Source: Myxococcales bacterium
Lineage (GTDB): Bacteria; Myxococcota_A; Polyangia; Polyangiales; Houyiibacteriaceae
Direction of reading: 5' to 3'
Assembly (NCBI GenBank): GCA_030622585.1
Contig: JAUXFZ010000219.1
Location: 1 to 5,287 of the forward strand
DNA length: 5,287 nucleotides
Part shown: one piece after another, positions 4,775 through 5,287 of the stretch
Numbering within the stretch: position 1 is the stretch's first letter
Layout: each line of letters opens with the position of its first letter
The notes under the pieces: model-generated
What the model was told of the DNA's origin: nothing
The model's database searches: none
What the model saw: only the letters and a program-made list of their open reading frames with translations
Position numbers and translations under genes: made by a program

Positions 4775-5287
4775 TCGGGAACGAGATGAGATCCGAGTCC
4801 GGCGTGAGGCCGACTAGGGTATTCTCCGAATCGTCCGGGTCGTCTCCTTCGTCAACGCCCATGACGCACTCGACTGACACAATGAGGCCGGCGTCCACCT
4901 TGAGACCCTGCTCGATTGGCTCCGATGCGCTCGGCTTCGGGATCGTAAAGAGCTCGGTCATGGAGTCGAATGTGCTGTTGGTTAGCCCTTCATCGGCCCA
5001 GCCGAAGAGCACCTCCCCGGTGGCCTCCGCCGTGTAGGCCTGTGTGACTTCGGCGAGAGGCAAGTCGAGGTCGCCCGTGACGCAGAAGTCGTTGAGCTCG
5101 CATTGTGATGTCGGGCCGTCGGCCTTGCCGAGATCGTCGCACACACCGCCTGGATCGCAGTCCATGCTGGTGGGCACGTCGACGACGAGAACGGGATCAG
5201 TACACGGCGCGACAGTGCAGTCACTGTCCTCGGTGCAGACCGTAGTCGTTGGATAGGTGCAGAACTGTGTCAGACCTGGAGTGATCA
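4767..5287 (-). CDS. cysteine-rich secreted-type protein, N-terminus outside the window (5' partial)
   Basis: The minus frame is open from the right edge to TAG at 4767-4769, giving 172 visible residues. A GTG at 5175-5177 is in frame, but the coding pattern clearly continues upstream of it, so it is not the start. Visible residues 1-70 are cysteine-rich (Cys 9, 17, 23, 28, 43, 49, 62, 68) with VCTEDSDC at 16-23, a pattern common in extracellular proteins of Myxococcota. The C-terminal 100 residues have a single cysteine (140) and look beta-rich: AEATGEVLFGWADEG, GLKVDAGLIVSVECVMGVDEG, then an acidic DEGDDPDDSE stretch and the end TPDSDLISFPIE. From memory similar C-termini occur in uncharacterised myxobacterial proteins, but I know no function. 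The acidic segment could bind calcium; that is a guess. The spacing of the eight cysteines suggests disulfides and hence export. A signal peptide would be outside the window. It ends just before the strong terminator at 4706-4739. Confidence 0.85.
   Translation of the reverse strand, partial: ITPGLTQFCTYPTTTVCTEDSDCTVAPCTDPVLVVDVPTSMDCDPGGVCDDLGKADGPTSQCELNDFCVTGDLDLPLAEVTQAYTAEATGEVLFGWADEGLTNSTFDSMTELFTIPKPSASEPIEQGLKVDAGLIVSVECVMGVDEGDDPDDSENTLVGLTPDSDLISFPIE

Noticed and set aside
5175..5177. GTG as the start of the cysteine-rich gene
   Set aside because: The frame stays open to the window edge with the same cysteine pattern (C-x7-C-x5-C-x4-C) and there is no ribosome site before the GTG, so the true start lies beyond 5287.

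Overview
The window is GC-rich (about 60% by eye) and carries five protein-coding genes. All look like cell-envelope or secreted proteins: one TonB-dependent outer-membrane receptor, three lipoproteins, and one cysteine-rich secreted-type protein. The receptor sub-family (a TonB-C-like domain fused ahead of the plug), the cysteine-rich tandem Ig-like lipoprotein, and a TEDSDC-type cysteine region together suggest a member of the Myxococcota or a related former deltaproteobacterial lineage. This placement is inferred from protein style only; there is no rRNA or other marker in the window.

Layout. Minus strand 1-1735: the first 578 codons of a TonB-dependent receptor, whose 3' end lies off the left edge. 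Minus strand 1799-2527: a class I SAM-dependent methyltransferase with a lipoprotein signal peptide, 63 bp upstream of the receptor and perhaps co-transcribed with it. A 69-bp divergent gap (2528-2596) holds a 12-bp palindrome. Plus strand 2597-3211: a small lipoprotein with an Ala/Glu-rich linker and a C-terminal domain I do not recognise. It converges, 28 bp apart, with minus strand 3240-4577: a lipoprotein of four cysteine-rich Ig-like repeats. The 189-bp gap 4578-4766 holds two copies of CAGGTCCGTTAACGGC at a 30-bp period, directly abutting a strong 13-bp-stem bidirectional terminator. Minus strand 4767-5287: the C-terminal part of a cysteine-rich secreted-type protein, whose 5' end lies off the right edge.

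How the genes might work together. The receptor would import a substrate across the outer membrane using TonB energy. The lipoproteins would sit in the inner or outer membrane facing the periplasm or outside. No shared pathway can be read from the sequence, and no defence system, CRISPR array, transposon, tRNA or rRNA is visible. The points most worth a second look are the lipid-anchored SAM methyltransferase, the paired loss of two cysteines in one Ig-like repeat, the paired gain of two cysteines in the receptor plug, and the tandem palindromes upstream of the Ig-like lipoprotein.
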